Origin: Myxococcales bacterium
Lineage (GTDB): Bacteria > UBA10199 > 2-02-FULL-44-16 > JAAZCA01
Length of the DNA stretch: 64,000 nucleotides
Assembly: GCA_012513515.1 (NCBI GenBank)
Contig: JAAZCA010000005.1
Coordinates: 29,792-93,791, forward strand
Direction of reading: 5' to 3'
Part shown: positions 63,019 through 64,000 of the stretch, piece after piece
Position numbering within the stretch: the stretch's first letter is position 1
Layout: the number at the start of each line of letters is the position of its first letter
The notes under the pieces: generated by a model
The model's input: only the letters and a program-made list of their open reading frames with translations
What the model was told of the DNA's origin: nothing
Database searches by the model: none
Program-made: the position numbers and the translations under genes

Positions 63019-63228
63019 ATGGCAAGAGTTACGGTTGAGGATTGTCTTGAAAACGTTGAAAATCGCTTCGCGCTTGTACACGCAGCAGCGCTTAGAACGA
63101 AACAACTCTACAAGGGGTCCCGTCCGATCGTCTCCTGCAAAAACAAGGAGGCTGTAACCTCGCTCAGGGAAATCGCCGAAGGCAAGGTTCGGATCGTCTC
63201 CGATGATCTGACCCCATCTGAAAAATAA
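63019..63228 (+). CDS. rpoZ: RNA polymerase omega subunit
   Basis: The small subunit that helps assemble RNA polymerase, 69 residues: [30 protein letters not shown], then [17 protein letters not shown]. Both are classic. GGAGG lies 5 bases before the ATG. A weak TTGACT...TAGTAA promoter lies at 62966-62994. Confidence 0.95.
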   Translation: MARVTVEDCLENVENRFALVHAAALRTKQLYKGSRPIVSCKNKEAVTSLREIAEGKVRIVSDDLTPSEK

Positions 63229-63323
63229 GATATTCCATAAAATTTTATTTTTTGAAATATTGCAGGCGGAATGGCGCGCTCTTTTCAAATTTGCTGAGGG
63301 AACTTTCTCTTCGTTGCATACAT

Positions 63324-63409
63324 GCCGGAGTGGCGGAATTGGCAGACGCAGCAGACTCAAAATCTGCCGAAGCTTACCCTTCGTGCCGGTTCAAGTCCGG
63401 CCTCCGGCA
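63324..63409 (+). tRNA. tRNA-Leu(CAA)
   Basis: Acceptor GCCGGAG (63324-63330) pairs with CTCCGGC (63402-63408), the D arm and a class II variable arm (CGAAG...CTTCG) are present, and the anticodon stem GCAGA/TCTGC brackets the loop CTCAAAA, so the anticodon is CAA. Discriminator A at 63409; the CCA end is not encoded. Confidence 0.93.
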
Positions 63410-63475
63410 CAATCCGGCTCTTTTTACAAAAGGGCTGGATTGAAAATAGCATTGGAAAATAGAAAATGGAGGCGA

Positions 63476-63844
63476 ATGTCTTTTCCTTTTGAAAGATTGG
63501 ATGTGTATCGAAAATCGATAGACGTTATCGAAAAAATCGAAGACATCTGCGAGTCTCTAAAGGGAAAGATAAGCCGTTCACTCCAGGATCAGTTTAGCAG
63601 AGCAGCAATGTCTATAGCGCTTAATATTGCTGAAGGAAATGGGAAGGGACACAAAGCGGAAAAAAGACAGTTTTTCTGGATAGCTCGCGGTTCCTGTTTT
63701 GAATGCATACCTATAATCCAAATCCTTCACCGGAAAAAACTGTTAACTGACATTCAACACTCCGACTTATTTGAATCGCTCGAAATTATCGCTAAAATGT
63801 TAACAAATTTAATAAAGTCGGTTGAGAAAAACTTGGAAGGCTGA
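63476..63844 (+). CDS. Four-helix-bundle protein of the 23S rRNA intervening sequence family
   Basis: A 122-residue protein, starting MSFPFERLDVYRKSIDVIEKIED. The rest is helical with SRSLQDQFSRAAMSIALNIAEGNGKGHKAEKRQFFWIARGS (near 35-75), the pattern of the four-helix-bundle/IVP family, often found inside 23S rRNA genes or as stand-alone copies. GGAGG lies 4 bases before ATG 63476. It lies between two tRNAs. Function unknown. Confidence 0.9.
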   Translation: MSFPFERLDVYRKSIDVIEKIEDICESLKGKISRSLQDQFSRAAMSIALNIAEGNGKGHKAEKRQFFWIARGSCFECIPIIQILHRKKLLTDIQHSDLFESLEIIAKMLTNLIKSVEKNLEG

Positions 63845-63850
63845 AGTCGA

Positions 63851-63878
63851 TTGACAATTTTCTAATGCTATTTTCTAT
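63851..63878 (+). promoter_or_regulatory. Possible tRNA promoter with adjacent hairpin
   Basis: A perfect -35 TTGACA (63851-63856) and, at spacing 16, TTCTAT (63873-63878) precede the tRNA at 63898. A hairpin TCCCGCC-GCA-GGCGGGA (63878-63894) lies between, maybe an extragenic repeat or terminator for the gene ending at 63844. Confidence 0.35.
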
Positions 63879-63894
63879 CCCGCCGCAGGCGGGA
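63878..63894. repeat. Perfect hairpin TCCCGCC/GGCGGGA
   Basis: Seven-base arms at 63878-63884 and 63888-63894 with a GCA loop, followed by TTT. It may terminate the preceding gene on the plus strand or belong to a dispersed palindrome family. Confidence 0.5.
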
Positions 63895-63897
63895 TTT

Positions 63898-64000
63898 GCC
63901 GAGATAGCTCAGCTGGTAGAGCAGCTGATTTAGGCAGCCCTTATGAAAGCGGCTGCGCATGCAGACGGTTTCGTTAGGGCTGCGAATCCCTGGAGTGCGA
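63898..64000 (+). tRNA. 5' half of a tRNA, apparently interrupted by a group I intron
   Basis: GCCGAGA (acceptor), TA, GCTC-AGCTGGTA-GAGC (D arm), A, GCTGA (5' anticodon stem) and TTT (63898-63931) form a normal tRNA start. The next bases do not give the expected TCAGC stem partner. Instead GCAGCCCT (63934-63941) pairs with AGGGCTGC (63976-63983), and directly after, GAATC (63984-63988) pairs with the exon GATTT, ending in a U-G pair. That is the P1 form of a group I intron. The intron would lie after position 34, so the anticodon is UNN. The 3' half lies outside the window. A mere tRNA fragment (integration scar) is the alternative. Confidence 0.5.

Noticed and set aside
62911-63360. A 149-codon open frame on the minus strand
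   Set aside because: Antisense to rpoZ and overlapping the tRNA-Leu region; no family traits.
63260-63475. Longer N-terminus of the four-helix-bundle protein
   Set aside because: It would run through the tRNA-Leu gene; ATG 63476 has a ribosome site and starts the known family.

Overview
The window looks like the chromosome of a Gram-negative bacterium of the deltaproteobacterial kind (Bdellovibrionota, Myxococcota, Desulfobacterota or an uncultured relative). The grounds are gene content and order: a complete type II secretion cluster in the order gspC to gspN, a pilMNOPQ cluster with a secretin, the ffh-rpsP-khpA-rimM-trmD-rplS-rnhB translation block, and a panD-yceD-rpmF-acpP-rpiB-glyA-nrdR-ribDE-ribBA-ribH-nusB block. 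G+C looks moderate. No rRNA, CRISPR array, insertion sequence or prophage was seen. Family assignments come from reading motifs, not from database searches.

Layout. 1-4.3 kb: end of an unidentified gene, comEC (its nuclease domain has lost its metal ligands), two unidentified small genes that seem to share a repeated motif, and a short ogt. 4.2-7.5 kb: nucleoside salvage (udp, nupC, a membrane protein). 7.5-21.8 kb: a long minus-strand run of housekeeping genes (RNase HII, L19, TrmD, RimM, KhpA, S16, Ffh, GlmM, IspH, NusB, riboflavin synthesis, NrdR, GlyA, RpiB, an acyl-carrier-like protein, L32, YceD, PanD). 21.8-22.3 kb: a repeat-rich non-coding stretch. 22.3-25.5 kb, plus strand: a reductoisomerase-like protein coupled to a Memo/AmrB protein, then gltX. 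25.5-44.0 kb: the type IV pilus locus (PilQPONM, an ExeA-like ATPase, a TPR protein, two copies of a four-gene minor pilin cassette, PilA, two pseudopilin-like proteins, PilC, PilB, a GT-C-like membrane protein, PilT). 44.1-47.4 kb: yebC-ruvCAB-ftsB. 47.4-60.6 kb: gspN back to gspC on the minus strand. 60.9-64 kb: a hybrid sensor kinase-like histidine kinase with GAF domain, rpoZ, tRNA-Leu(CAA), a four-helix-bundle protein, and the 5' half of a second tRNA that seems to be interrupted by an intron.

How it fits together. The pilus and type II secretion machines are built on the same plan: secretin, inner-membrane platform, secretion ATPase, major pilin followed by a strong terminator, then minor pilins. 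The strongest oddities are: (1) an ACP-like protein with histidine where the phosphopantetheine serine should be, in a block from which the usual plsX-fabH-fabD-fabG and fabF genes are absent; (2) a cysteine-bracketed domain of about 115-128 residues, present once in one PilX-like pilin and three times in its paralogue, inside a duplicated cassette; (3) a ketol-acid reductoisomerase homologue that lacks key catalytic residues, overlapping a Memo gene; (4) a tRNA gene whose anticodon loop runs into a structure resembling the P1 helix of a group I intron; (5) several promoters placed so that transcription would start at or next to the start codon, suggesting leaderless mRNAs; (6) a PilB gene broken by one base in an A6 run.
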